A stretch of DNA of 64,000 bases from Branchipolynoe longqiensis (GCA_030323885.1 CM059188.1:117093974-117157973), one strand, 5' to 3'. Positions 33,206 to 43,079 are shown, numbered from the stretch's first letter. The notes: generated from the sequence alone by a model not told the origin. Program-made: numbers and translations.

Positions 33206-33525
33206 TTGGTTGGTTGGTTGGTTGTTGGAGTTTTACATCCTGGCAACATATAAGGTCATATCAGGACAGGTACCGACTTGTGACAGTGTGCACTCATGGC
33301 AACTTTATAGAGCTGCCCTACTGGGAAATCAGGCTGCTGGCACCATGACCCGATATCCCACTCAGTCACATTATCCTGACACTGAGCTAACCAGTGTGTG
33401 TCCTATCCTAATAATGCTGAGCGTCAGACTAGGAAGCGACAAGTATCAATTTTAAACTCATTGGTTTGACTCGACCGGGAACCGAACTCCCGAGGACCGC
33501 GTTCTACCGATGAGGCAATGGCGCC
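33206..33525 (-). mobile_element. SINE-A, full length, head type 2
   Basis: Tail GTTGGAGTTTTACATCCTGG preceded by four TTGG units. Head (minus) GGCGCCATTGCCTCATCGGT with TAGAACGCGG. Inserted in the GTGTGAG repeat, which resumes at 33528. Confidence 0.85.
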
Positions 33526-33739
33526 CTGTGTGTGAGAAGGTGACCTTGTTGTGAGAAGGTGTCTGGGTCTGGGTGTGTGAGTGGGTGGGTGTGTGACGAG
33601 TTTGAGTTGCCGGTTGTTAAATGTCAGTGGGCGGTAGGTGTGAGTGTGTGCGGAGGGGGGGGGGGGGGAGCACGTTTCCTGCCGATAAGCCACCTCCTCG
33701 TAAAGATTACGGCATGGGTACTTAATTGGCGTGTTGAAG

Positions 33740-34040
33740 CGTGTGGTGCTGGGGTGGGGGGTGGGGTGGGGGTGGGGGTTAGAACTAGAGGGGGTGGTGG
33801 TTAGAGGGGGTGGGGGTTGGGGGTGGGGTTAGAGGGGTGGGGTTAGAGGGGTGGGGGTAGAGGGGTGGGGGTTAGAGGAGTGGGGGTTAGAGGGGTGGGG
33901 GTTAGAGGGGTGGGGTTAGAGGGGTTGGGGTAGAGGGGTGGGGGTTAGAGGAGTGGGGGTTAGAGGGGTGGGGGTTAGAGGGCTGAGGTGGGGGTAGGGG
34001 AGTGGGGGTTAGAGAAGTTGGGTGGGGTGGGGGTGCAGGT
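33740..34040. repeat. (TTAGAGGGGTGGGG)n minisatellite
   Basis: About 16 units of 13-16 bp. Preceded by a G-run at 33654-33668. Confidence 0.92.
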
Positions 34041-34221
34041 TACACTGGGAGGTGTCGGGTGGGTTGTAAGAAGAAGGGTAATTTATTCTCCTACCGTAGT
34101 TCGCTTATTTACTCTTGTTTTATTTTAGGATAAGAATGTTTCGTGCAATAAGTAAGACAGAAAGAAAGAAGTGAAGAAGGAACAGAAGAAAGAAAGAGTA
34201 AGCAGAAAGAGTAGAGATTGA

Positions 34222-34242
34222 AAGGATATTCGAACTCCCTAA
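34222..34242. mobile_element. MITE-1 remnant, left stub beside Harbinger
   Basis: GATATTCGAACTCCCTAA corresponds to the middle of MITE-1; its continuation lies on the other side of the Harbinger element (37374-37449). Confidence 0.5.
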
Positions 34243-34334
34243 TGGCTGGCGCACACCTCCCGTTTACGATTTACGATCTAAAACTGACTGCGCATCACGA
34301 CCCGACCCGACCCGTTTTGCGACTAAAACTGGCG

Positions 34335-34400
34335 ACAGGGGGTCCGCACATATAACGACTGGGGGGCGCACATATAACGACTGGGGGGCGCACATATACC
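34335..34400. repeat. Short tandem repeat near left Harbinger TIR
   Basis: Three copies of CGCACATATAACGACTGGGG-like 22-bp units. Confidence 0.8.
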
Positions 34401-34427
34401 GTCCATTTCGCGACTGCGGTCCATGAA

Positions 34428-34533
34428 CCTGGTGTCTTTAGCGCGAACTACACTACTGGCATGAGCGCCTCCTCGCACGCACCTGGTGTCTTTAGCGCGA
34501 ACTACACTAGCTTGAGCGCCTCCTAGCATTAGT
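34428..34533. repeat. 53-bp direct duplication upstream of the transposase start
   Basis: ACCTGGTGTCTTTAGCGCGA and ACTACACTA..TGAGCGCCTCCT occur twice with a 53-bp period, ending 15 bases before the transposase ATG. It may lie in the promoter or 5' untranslated region. Confidence 0.75.
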
Positions 34534-34548
34534 GAGCGGCAAAGCAAG

Positions 34549-34891
34549 ATGGCGCCGCATTCAGCTGTACAGAGGAGAAAGATTGCTCTTGCTCTTGGCC
34601 TTGTGATGCTTGTGATACGTCGTCGTCGTCGACAGCTTAACCAAGGAAGGCAATTGTGGGTTCGTCCACACATTGCGCAACATGACCAGCTCGGAGCCTT
34701 CAACGCCCTGTTGACTGGATTGCGTGCAGATGAACCGCACGCCTTCAGCAACTACACCAGGATGGCGTCGGAGCAATTTGACGAGTTGCTCAGCCGGGTA
34801 CAAGATCGCATATCTCGGCAGAATACCCGGTATCGCGCCTCAATTTCGCCTGCGGAGAGGCTTTCCATCACCCTCCGCTTCCTGGCCACAG
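34549..34891 (+). CDS. Harbinger transposase, exon 1 (N-terminal part)
   Basis: Start ATG at 34549 within GCAAGATGGCG, a good initiation context. The 114 codons include a basic stretch RRRRRQL and end in SPAERLSITLRFLATG, the conserved leader into the helix-turn-helix region of HARBI1/ALP1-like transposases. A GT donor follows (ACAG then GTAGAT), leaving phase 1 (the first base of the Gly codon). In the family about 40 residues of helix-turn-helix should follow, but the next recognisable exon begins beyond that segment and in phase 0. The exon's last ~50 bases overlap the antisense MADF exon 3. The product would act in the nucleus, binding and cutting TIRs. Probably inactive in this copy. Confidence 0.75.
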
Positions 34892-37047
34892 GTAGATCTT
34901 AGGGTGGACCTTGATGGGGTCGTCCGGTTGGATTGAGGCTCATCGTCCTCCAGGTTGTCTCCGACCACACTCAAATTCTGCGATGAGATACTGAGTGCTT
35001 CCCCCTCATGGTTACTATCCTCGTAATCACCGGGGACCTGCATGGAAGAGAGAAACAATTGATTTATTAACACAACCGGTATATATATATGATTGTCTTT
35101 GTATTTATGTTTTGCAGTCCCCGTCCACCCCTGACGAGTGGAAGAAGGTCGCTGATCTCTTCAGCACCCGATGGAATTTCCCAAATTGCATGGGCGCCCT
35201 TGATGGAAAGCACATCAACATAAAGCCACCAAAGAACTCAGGGTCGTCATTCTATAATTATAAACATACATTCAGTATCGTGCTGATGGCCCTAGTGGAT
35301 GCTGACTATCGCTTTCTGTACGTGGATGTGGGCTGCAATGGCCGCGTAAGTGACGGAGGAGTGTTTTCCGGCTGCACCCTCCAGCAAGCCCTCGAGAACC
35401 ATGCTGAGTCATTCCCACCCCCCAAACCTCTCCCCGGCGACGAGCGGGCGATTAGGCATTTCATTGTGGCTGACGACGCGTTTCCTCTGAAGGAATATAT
35501 CATGAAGCCGTTCAGTCACAGAGACATGCGTACTGATCACCGCATCTTCAATTACCGACTGTCGCGAGCACGCCGTGTGGTCGAAAATGCCTTCGGCATT
35601 CTGGCCAACCGATTCCGCGTCTTTCAAACCAACATCGCCATAGGACCGGCAAAGGTGGAAAAAGTAGTCATGGCAAGCTGTGCGCTCCATAATTTCCTGC
35701 GTGATAAGGTTGGGCAGACATCAACCATTGACTCAGAGGACCCCACTACCCACATTGTAAGCCCCGGTAGCTGGAGAAGTGATGGATTGCTGAGCCAGGC
35801 GACACTGCCATCAGGCACAAACTCCACGCAACGTGCGAAAGCCCAAAGAGACTATTTGGTGGAGTACGTAAATGCATCGACCGGTTCTGTGCCATGGCAG
35901 TCGGACATGATCTAGAACTCAACTTGTCTATAAAGCCGGTAAATCAAAACAATTAAGAACTCGTAGTGTAATTAGTATTGACAGTTATCCTTACCTCATC
36001 CGTTGCTTCAGTGCATCCTGGTAGGGGGGCCAGTTGGTTGGATACACTCTGTCTTTTCTGCACATGTGGCGCAAGGAAGGACAACGAGAGCTGAATCCAC
36101 TTCTGCCTTGTGGTCAGTCGTTTGGCCTCTGAACCAGAGGCCGCTTGTTTTCGCAAACGGGTGTACTGTGTGCGTAGGTTTGTCATACGTTTCTGGATTG
36201 TCTCCGCTGAAAAAAGTATACATTTCAAGGATATTGATATTTAAAGTACAGGTTCAGAACTTCAATTACAATAACATTTGTTACAAATAATAAGTGTGGA
36301 AGTAACAAATTTGTATGCATGTGCCTACCGATGGGCAATTGAGCCGAATTAAATGAAGCGAACTAGTGGTAGCTATGTGTGAAAAGCGCCGATCGCCGCG
36401 AATCGGTTCCATTTAGGTCGCCAAATCACTCAAAGTTGATTAAAATGTCCAATCAAAATATGCACATATTGTTCCTTTATTAATTGTCTACATGTAGTAA
36501 AATTTTAAGGATGTTTGATAGAGGGCCAAGAGAGTTATTTAATCTGCAGCACTTGCTTACAATCATAACATTGACCACTCTGTCTCCCACAAACTGGCAG
36601 TTGGCATTTAAGCCTCAGCCTTTTGGGCGCCAACTTTTGGCTGGTTTAATATAGAACAATGGGCCCGTAATTAGGCATATTTTTCAACTTCAAAGTGATG
36701 TAACTTTCTTGATATTTACATTACAAAATTGTTATGACTACCACGTTTTAGGTCTCGTCAAGCTCTTTCCATTGGAATAGGTTCCATTGAGATCAAATGC
36801 TTTTAAAATAAATACTCACATAGCTACTAGTGGCGAGTGCAGACGGACCGAGTTTACAAACAGAATTAACATGTTAAAACGCGATCAAGGGCGTACCTGA
36901 TTGTCCGACTGCAGCGGAAATCTGCGCCAATGCGGCAATCTTCTTCACTCGGTTTGAGTACTCCGCACAAGATACATCGAATAAACAGGGCAGAGTTTGC
37001 CACATGTCTACCATCCTTCCCTCCGTTTCGCCCGTCCAGTCCGCCAT
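34840..37047 (-). CDS. MADF-domain DNA-binding protein of the Harbinger element (3 exons)
   Basis: Spliced gene assembled from signals. Exon 1 is 37047-36897 (ATG in AAAAATGGCGG, ends CAATCAG before GTACGC). Exon 2 is 36206-35995 (after TTTTTTCAG, ends GATGAG before GTAAGG). Exon 3 is 35037-34840 (after CTTCCATGCAG, TGA stop). Phases agree at both junctions (1 and 0) and give 186 residues. The MADF/SANT-like domain covers roughly residues 8-105: MVDMWQTLPCLFD, YSNRVKKIAALAQISAAVG, KRMTNLRTQYTRLRKQ, KWIQLSLSFLAPHV. The tail is acidic and Ser-rich (DNLEDDEP). In Harbinger elements this partner brings the transposase to TIRs and the nucleus (known for zebrafish Harbinger). Intron 2 runs antisense over the whole catalytic exon, and exon 3 lies in the transposase intron. 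Confidence 0.8.
35118..35915 (+). CDS. Harbinger transposase, catalytic exon (DDE domain)
   Basis: Preceded by a polypyrimidine tract and TTTTGCAG acceptor. The exon is open for 265 residues to TAG at 35915 and matches the DDE_Tnp_4 (HARBI1-like nuclease) family: PSTPDEWKKVADLF at residues 2-15, GALDGKH with the first Asp at 29, SDGGVF around 79, VADDAFPL with the probable second Asp at 119, and RRVVENAFGILANRF with Glu at 156. The D119-E156 spacing fits the superfamily. CALHNFLRD around residue 195 is also typical. The exon has no frameshift or internal stop, so the insertion is young or recently active. It begins in phase 0 while exon 1 ends in phase 1, so direct splicing would be out of frame. 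HARBI1 is a domesticated relative; this is the transposon gene. Confidence 0.9.
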   Translation, partial: SPSTPDEWKKVADLFSTRWNFPNCMGALDGKHINIKPPKNSGSSFYNYKHTFSIVLMALVDADYRFLYVDVGCNGRVSDGGVFSGCTLQQALENHAESFPPPKPLPGDERAIRHFIVADDAFPLKEYIMKPFSHRDMRTDHRIFNYRLSRARRVVENAFGILANRFRVFQTNIAIGPAKVEKVVMASCALHNFLRDKVGQTSTIDSEDPTTHIVSPGSWRSDGLLSQATLPSGTNSTQRAKAQRDYLVEYVNASTGSVPWQSDMI

Positions 37048-37373
37048 TTTTGTTGTGTATGTATGGACAAAGTCACGTGATGGTTTCGGGCCTTGTGATT
37101 GGCTGGCACTTAAAACTCGGACGGGACCGATCGGCGGCTAGCACCGATATACCGTTTACGATACGACTGACCGCTCACACCTACCGTTTCTCGAACGGCC
37201 CGATTCGTTTTTCGAATCCCTTGCGATTCGAGTTTTAAGCCCTAAAACTGAGTTTTAAGTCGCGAATCGCAAGGCTCTGGTGTGCGCGGGGGTCGCACAC
37301 CTAACGACTAAAACCCAGTTTTACGTCGTAAACGGCCAGTTTTACGTCGTAAACGGGGGGTGTGCGCCAGCCA

Positions 37374-37449
37374 TTAGCCGACCACCTCCATAAATGGCCC
37401 ATATAAAGTCGGCCCTATGGCCGCTCGATTTAGAGAGCTTTGACTGTAG
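37374..37449. mobile_element. MITE-1 remnant, right half beside Harbinger
   Basis: GCCGACCACCTCCATAAATG to GATTTAGAGAGCTTTGACTG is the right half of MITE-1, continuing from the stub at 34222-34242. Confidence 0.65.
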
Positions 37450-37454
37450 TGGTT

Positions 37455-37830
37455 TGTTGGGAATCTCTGCACCGGCAAGATAAAAGATTCACCCTTCCCC
37501 AGGGTAAGCGTAAATGACAACTATTGAACTACATATATGTGATTATGTCTCAATCTGAGCGAAAAATGCTTCGATATCAATCAACCAATTAGACAAGTGG
37601 AGCTCCTGATTCCGTCATCCAGTGTTTATCTATATTGAAGTAGACTTGGCGAAATCGGGAGAGAATGCAAAACAACCAAATGGCGGGCACTGAATGCTGT
37701 CGATTAGAGTCTTAGTCATATTTTATCTATATTATTTAATCAATTATTTCTGCAAAAGTAGCGGGTAAATAATTATAAAGAGCTATGTGAAGAATATATT
37801 TTGCTTCTTAAAAGAATAATGTATGTGCTC
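37455..37830 (+). repeat. Dispersed repeat Rep-3, copy 2
   Basis: GATAAAAGATTCACCCTTCC, GAGAGAATGCAAAACAACCA, GTAGCGGGTAAATAATTATA and ATATTTTGCTTCTTA in the same order as copy 1. Confidence 0.6.
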
Positions 37831-38047
37831 ATTTCATTTACAAGACTTTCGCCACTTTTTCTGATGAGTTGTTCTTCCCATCTACTCTCGGATAGAGGGT
37901 TGCATCTTTTATCTTTTGAGACGCGGGAACCAGCCGAGATGGCAGACGACCCTGAGGACATCAAACTAACACCGCGTCCCGCCATTTTCTGTCGTGGCGC
38001 AGTCGGGCGTCCATTCCGAACACCCCCGAGTCTCCTGCACCGCACGG

Positions 38048-38051
<4 letters not shown>

Positions 38052-38083
<32 letters not shown>

Positions 38084-39117
38084 GTGCGTGTGTGTGCGTG
38101 TGTGCGTGTGTGTGCGTGTGTGTGCGTGTGTGTGCGTGTTGTGCTTTCTGTGTGTGCGCGTGTGCGTACGTGTGTGTGTTGCGCGTGTGCTTGTGTGCGC
38201 GTTTGTGCGTGCGCGTGTGTGTGTGCGTTGTGTGCGTCGTGTGTGCGTGTTGTGTGCGGTGGGTATGTGCGTTGTGTGCGTTGTGTGTGCGTGTGTGCGT
38301 GTGTGCGTTGTGTGCGTGTGTGCGGTGTGTGCGGTGTGTGTTCGGACCGTGTTGCGTGTGTGTGTGTGTGCGTTGCGTTTGTGCGTGTGTGTGTGCGTTG
38401 TGTCTGTGCGGTTGTGGTGTGTGTGTGTGCGTTGGTGTGTGCGTGGTGTCTGTTGTGTCGTTTTGTGTCTGTGTGTCCATGTGTCCATGTGTCCGTGTGT
38501 GTGCATGTGTGTGTGTGTCCGTGTGTGTGTGCGCGTGTGTGTGCGTGTATGTGCGTGTATGCATGTGTGTGTGCGTGTGTCCGTGTGTGTGTGTGTGCAT
38601 GTGTGTGTGTGCACGCATGTGTGCATGTGTGTGTGCGCATGTGTCCGTGTGTGTGTGTCTGTGTGTGTGGGTATGTGTGCGCATGTGTGTGTGGGTATGT
38701 GTGTGTGGGTGTGTGTGGGTGCATGTGTGTGTGCATGTGTGTGTGCATGTGTGCATGTGTGTGTGCATGTGCGTGTGTGTGTGCACATGTGTGTGTTGGC
38801 GTGTGAGTGTGCATGTGTGTGCGCATTTGTGTGTGCATGTCTGTGTGAGTGTGTGTATGCATGTCTGATGTGTGTGTGCATGTGTGTACATGTGGATGTA
38901 TGTTTGTGTGCATGTGTGTGTATGTGTGTGCATGTGCGTGTGTGTGCGCACATGTGTGTGTGTGGGTGTGCATGTGGATGTATCTGTGTGCATGTGTGTG
39001 TATGTGTGTGCACGTGTGTGCATGTGTGTGTGCGCACATGTGTGTGCATGTGTGTGTGTGGGTGTGCGTGGGTGTGTGCGTGTGCATGTGTGTGCGTGTG
39101 TATGCATGTGTGTGAGG
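38052..39117. repeat. (GT)n compound microsatellite, 1.07 kb
   Basis: Alternating purine-pyrimidine GTGTGTGC and GTGTGCAT units, a Z-DNA-prone tract. Frames up to 629 aa on either strand are Cys/Val or Thr/His alternations and not genes. Confidence 0.95.
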
Positions 39118-39269
39118 GGTGAGGGGGGAGTTGAATGCGCTGAACCGGAAGTGGCCGGTGTGTCTGCACTTACGGCATTGTACAACGAAGATGGTTAAAT
39201 CAGAGAGAATCTCCTTCTGGTTGAATAGAACACACACTCTCGCACACTCTGCCACTTCCGCTTTCATAC

Positions 39270-40000
39270 CCTCCCCCCCCTCCCCCCCCCCTCCCCCCCC
39301 CCTCCCCCCCCCCTCCCCTCCCCTCCCCTCCTCCCCCCCCTCCCCATGCCCCTCCCTCCCCCCTTCCCCCCCCCCCTTCCCCCCCCCCCTCCCTCTCCCC
39401 CCCACCGCATAAAAAAAACCCCCTCTCACTCTCCTTCTCCCCTCCCCTCCCATACCTCGGCCTCCCCTCCCCTTCCCTCCTCTTCCTCCCCCGGCCCGCT
39501 CCTCTCCCTCTCCCATCTCTCTCCCGTCCCCTTCCGTCCACCCCCTCACCTCCCCTCCCCTCCCCCATTCCCTTCCCATCCCCATCCCTTCCCCCAATCC
39601 ATTCATTCGCCATCCCTCCCCTCCCTCCTCTCCCACCATCCCTCTCCTCCCCCTCTCTCTGAACACATCCCCCCCCCCCCACAACACACATCTCCCTTCT
39701 GCTATCATTAACACGTTTCTCAAGCTGTAGCTGCCCCCTCCCCCCCACAGACACACACCCCAAACCCCACCCAACAACACCCGGGACCCCACAATTACCA
39801 CCCACCACCCCCCACCACCCCACCCCAAACCAGCCCCACCACCCCACCACCACACCCAAACACCACCAGTCTAGACCACCGCACCCCACCCAAACTACAC
39901 AAACCCACACCCACACCCCACCCACCCCAAACCACACACCACCCTCACCCCAACCCCCCCCACACCCACACCCCACCCTCCCCGCTCTCAATACTGGCAA
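39270..40000. repeat. C-rich polypyrimidine then (CCACCCCA) tract
   Basis: CCTCCCC runs to about 39690, then CCACCACCCC units. The minus-strand Gly/Arg frames are composition artefacts. Confidence 0.93.
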
Positions 40001-40124
40001 TTTGCCCGGGCTCTGTCCCCGGGCTAGCGCGTGATCAGCAAATGGCGGGATGAGCTGCAACAATGCAAATGTGGGTGGAGTCAGGGGAAGAATGAATGGA
40101 CGCAGAGGACGGAGGGGTGTGTGT

Positions 40125-41070
40125 GCGAGGGTGATGTGTGAGGGGGTGTGCAGCCTGCAGGGTGATGTGTGGGAGTGGGGGGTGTGTGTGTGAGTTGTGT
40201 GTGGGGGGGGGGGTGGGGTGATGTGTGTGGGGGTGGTCCAGGGTGATGTGTGTGTGTGGGGGGGGGGTGGGGGTGCCAGCAGGGTGATGTGTGTGTGTGT
40301 GTGTGTGCCGTCGCCGCAGGGTCAAGATTAGATGTGGGGGGGGAGGGGGGGTAGCAGAGGGGGTGGATGGTGGTGTAGCAGGGAGTGTGGTGGGGTGGGG
40401 TGTGCAGCCATGATGTGTGTGGGGGGTGCGCCAGCAGGAGATGTGTGTGTGTGGGGAGAGTGCAGCCAGCAGGTGGCTGTGTTGTGTGGGGGTGGGGTAG
40501 CAGCCAGGTGATGTGGTGTGTGTGTCATAGAGTGGGATGGGGGGGGGGGGGGGGGTCCAGCCAGCAGGGTGATGTGTGTGTGTGTGGTGGTGGGGTGCAG
40601 CCAGCAGGGTGATGTGTGTGTGGGGGGTGCAGCCAGCAGGGTGATGTGTGTGTGTGTGGGAGGGGGTGCAGTTTCTTTTGGGTTGTGTGGTGTGTGGGGG
40701 GTCGGGGCAGCCAGGGGTGAAGTGTGTGTGTGGGGGGGGGGGGTGCAGCCTGCAGGGTGATGTGCAGCCAGCAGGGTGTGTGTAGTGTGGGGGGGGGGGG
40801 TGTGCAGCCAGCAGGGTGATGTGTGTGTGTGGGGGGGGGGGGTGCAGCCAGCAGGGTGATTGTGTGTGGAATCCAGAGGTTGTGTGGTGTGGGGGTGGTG
40901 GGGTGCAGCCAGCAGGGTGATGTGTGTGTGTGGGGGGTGCAATGGTGTGTGTGTGTGGGGGGGGTGCAGCCAGCAGGGTGATGTGTGTGTGTGGGGGGGG
41001 TGCAGCCAGCAGGGTGGTGTGTGTGTGGGGAGGGAGGGGGGGGGTGCAGCCAGCAGGGTGGTGTGTGTGC
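40125..41070. repeat. GCAGCCAGCAGGGTGATGTG minisatellite
   Basis: About 20 units of 35-55 bp. Each has GCAGCCAGCAGGGTGATGTG followed by variable (GT)n and G-run, so length variation is mainly in the homopolymer. Minus frames rich in Pro/His/Thr are artefacts. Confidence 0.9.
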
Positions 41071-41198
41071 TTCTAGTTGTAATGGTAGAACTAGGGGTAG
41101 TTTACTCCCGCAGCGCTGTCTCTGAGACAGGACTGCTGAACGAACCATTAGAAAAAGTGGTGAAAGGCTGGGTAAATGAAATGTGCACATAGCTTCTT

Positions 41199-41558
41199 AA
41201 AGCTGCGTGGTCCGATCAAAACATCACATTTTCAAAACGAAAACAATTATCTAGATTTGATTCCACATATCTAACTTAGATACTGGTGCACTTATTAAAC
41301 ATTTGTCATCACATATAAGGGAATACTTAGTCAATTTAATAGAACCTGTTACTCATAAGCCTATGGTGTTAGAGTTTTGGCAAGCTTGCCAACATTACTT
41401 TCGCAATCGCACATTTGCACTTCAAATATCTCAAAAGTTAGACATTTAAGTTCAAAGTTACTTCAATCTAGTGTAAGGTAGATTATAATGATCAACCTAA
41501 TATCTTTATCTCAGGAAATAACAGAAACTGAAAGTCATCGGACTATGCAACTTTAATC
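41199..41558. mobile_element. MITE-2, complete copy
   Basis: TTAAAGCTGCGTGGTCCGAT to ATCGGACTATGCAACTTTAA, 360 bp. Best-preserved copy along with 55472-55832. Confidence 0.85.
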
Positions 41559-41559
41559 A

Positions 41560-41737
41560 AAGAAGCAAAATATATTCTTCACTCACTTCTTCATATATAC
41601 CTGCTCCTTTTGATTTGGAAAAAATAATAAAACATGTAGGTTATTAGACTTCAAAGTCAAAATCGACAGCATTCTGTGGTCGCCATCTTGCGTCTTTTTT
41701 TTGTATTCTCTCCCATTTCAACAAATCTGTCCCAATG
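41560..41737 (-). repeat. Dispersed repeat Rep-3, copy 3 (partial, inverted)
   Basis: AGAAGCAAAATATATTCTTC, TCGCCATCTTG and TTGTATTCTCTCCCATTTC are the reverse of Rep-3 landmarks. Cut by SINE-B at the right. Confidence 0.55.
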
Positions 41738-41912
41738 GAATTTCCCACAGACAGGACAGCACATACCACAGCCTTCGATGAACCATTTTTGGACCATTGG
41801 TGGAACGGAAAATAGCCCAAACTGTACATGGGTCCACTGAGCAGGATCGATAGGATGACCGAAACCTTCACAGGTGGACACTCTGACCTGAGCTACGTCC
41901 TGCTCCCTTGCG
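41738..41912 (-). mobile_element. SINE-B, 3'-truncated copy with head
   Basis: Minus-strand head GGGAGCAGGACGTAGCTCAG, then TTCGGTCATCCTATCGATC and the CTGTCTGTGGGAAATTCC block, where it stops. Confidence 0.85.
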
Positions 41913-42065
41913 TACTGCGACCAGGAATTCCACTGTCTGTTCCATACTGAAGCAGTTTTCGATTGTCTTTAGACTACGTTGTCATTCACCCCTGCTCTAG
42001 GTGAATATTTTATCTGGACTGGGGGCAATGGCGAGTCGTTGCCGTGTATGTAACTGGTGATAGCA

Positions 42066-42215
42066 GTGGAACAGAAGGGAGAGAAAGGAGAGAAGAGAGA
42101 AGAGAGAGAAGAGGGAGAAGAGAGAGAAGTGAGAGAAGAGAGAGAAGAGAGAGAAGAGAGAGAAGTGAGAGAGAAGAGAGAGAAGAGAGAGAAGAGAGAG
42201 GGAAGAAGAGGGGAG
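42066..42215. repeat. (GAGAGAAGA)n purine microsatellite
   Basis: AGAGAGAAGA units. Leu/Ser minus frames are artefacts. Confidence 0.93.
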
Positions 42216-42261
42216 GGAGAAGAGATGTGCAAGGAAGAGACGGAGAAGGAAATGCTTGACA

Positions 42262-42318
42262 CAGACCACCTAAGATGTTGCTAGGACGTAAAACAACAAC
42301 AAACAAACAAACAAAAAC
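42262..42318 (+). mobile_element. SINE-A, 3' tail fragment
   Basis: CTAAGATGTTGCTAGGACGT with AAAAC and (CAAA)n end. Confidence 0.7.
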
Positions 42319-42337
42319 ACCACCTAATGTAGTACCA

Positions 42338-42486
42338 GATAGGATGGCCGAATGAGTTGAGCGTCTGTCTCCTGATTTGGGAGATCGGGGGATCCGAACC
42401 CATGGGTTCATGGCTTCGAACCCCGGTAAAGTCAAACCAATGACTTAAAAATTGATACTTGTTACTTCCTAGCCAGGTGCTTGGTA
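42338..42486 (+). mobile_element. SINE-A, head type 1, part before SINE-C insertion
   Basis: GATAGGATGGCCGAATGAGT head, GGCTTCGAACCCCGG, body to AGCCAGGTGCTTGGTATT. Continues at 42667. Confidence 0.8.
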
Positions 42487-42666
42487 TTGTAGTAGTCTGC
42501 ACTGACCTCTCAGGCAAGGAGCCGCATAGACAGGTAGGCGTGGGTAGTGTGTTGATATCAGGGAGCCTAGGTGGTGTAATGGTTAGCACACTGGCCCGGA
42601 ATGCAAAGAGATGTGGGTTCGAGTCCCGCTCTAGGCACAATATTTCCCATTTTCATCACCCCCACG
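42487..42666 (+). mobile_element. SINE-C, tRNA-Gln-like head, copy 2 (nested)
   Basis: At about 42567-42640 it reads GCCTAGGTGGTGTAATGGTT, AGCACACTGG, then B box GTGGGTTCGAGTCCCGC and CTAGGCA. The acceptor arms pair over six bases (GCCTAG/CTAGGC) and the D region is like tRNA-Gln, but the anticodon stem does not form, so it is a SINE head and not a working tRNA. GTATT flanks both sides. Confidence 0.7.
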
Positions 42667-42760
42667 ACAGTATTATTAAGATATGGCAAGGACAGGTTAG
42701 CTCAGTGTCAGGATAATGTGACTGAGTGGGATATCAGGTCGTGGTGCTATAAAGCTGGCA
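42667..42760 (+). mobile_element. SINE-A, body after SINE-C insertion
   Basis: ATTAAGATATGGCAAGGACA to GATATCAGGTCGTGGTGC, then TATAAAG. Tail lost. Confidence 0.75.
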
Positions 42761-43079
42761 AACTTAGTGAATATCAGTCTATTGTTTTTATGTGAGTTGG
42801 ACACTAGAGTAACTCTAAGACTTGTAAAATCAAATTTACCCCAATTATATTTGAGATTATTTGCAATTAGTCACTACCATATTAAATTACACCTGATAAT
42901 TAAAAGATTACCAACATTTTAGGAAACTATGCTTAATTATTCGCAAATTACCTGACCTAAATATGAAACATTACTCCTTAGCATATAGACCTATTTCCTG
43001 TGACGTCAGCATAGGTATTTAGGTCAGTACGTGCGCAGCTTGGCTGCAGGACAACACAGGGTCACACTGCAAACTCAAT
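42761..43079. other. Unassigned AT-rich interval
   Basis: No gene, RNA or repeat family recognised; contains a TGACGTCA palindrome-like GTGACGTCAGC near 42999. Confidence 0.4.

Larger units (their letters stand above)
34243..37373. mobile_element. PIF/Harbinger DNA transposon, 3.1 kb, two genes
   Basis: TIRs are TGGCTGGCGCACACCTCCCG at the left and its inverse (CCCGTTTACGACG side, ending GGTGTGCGCCAGCCA) at the right. Flanking trinucleotides are TAA (34240-34242) and TTA (37374-37376), compatible with the TWA targets of this superfamily though not an exact direct repeat. It carries the two classic Harbinger genes: a DDE transposase (plus strand) and a MADF/Myb-type DNA-binding partner (minus strand). 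Subterminal blocks such as TTCGAATC and TCGCGAATCGCAA are shared with MITE-4, so it is a plausible source for those. Confidence 0.88.

Noticed and set aside
34240..37376. Exact 3-bp target duplication for the Harbinger element
   Set aside because: Flanks read TAA and TTA, which are inverse rather than direct copies; recorded as compatible with TWA targets but not as a proven duplication.
37773..39855. 629-aa, 470-aa and 402-aa ORFs over the TG tract (His/Thr or Cys/Val)
   Set aside because: Dinucleotide repeat artefacts; several overlapping frames are open at once.
42567..42640. Functional tRNA-Gln gene
   Set aside because: A and B boxes and part of the acceptor stem are present, but the anticodon stem does not pair and a second copy occurs at 29871-29990, so it is a SINE head.
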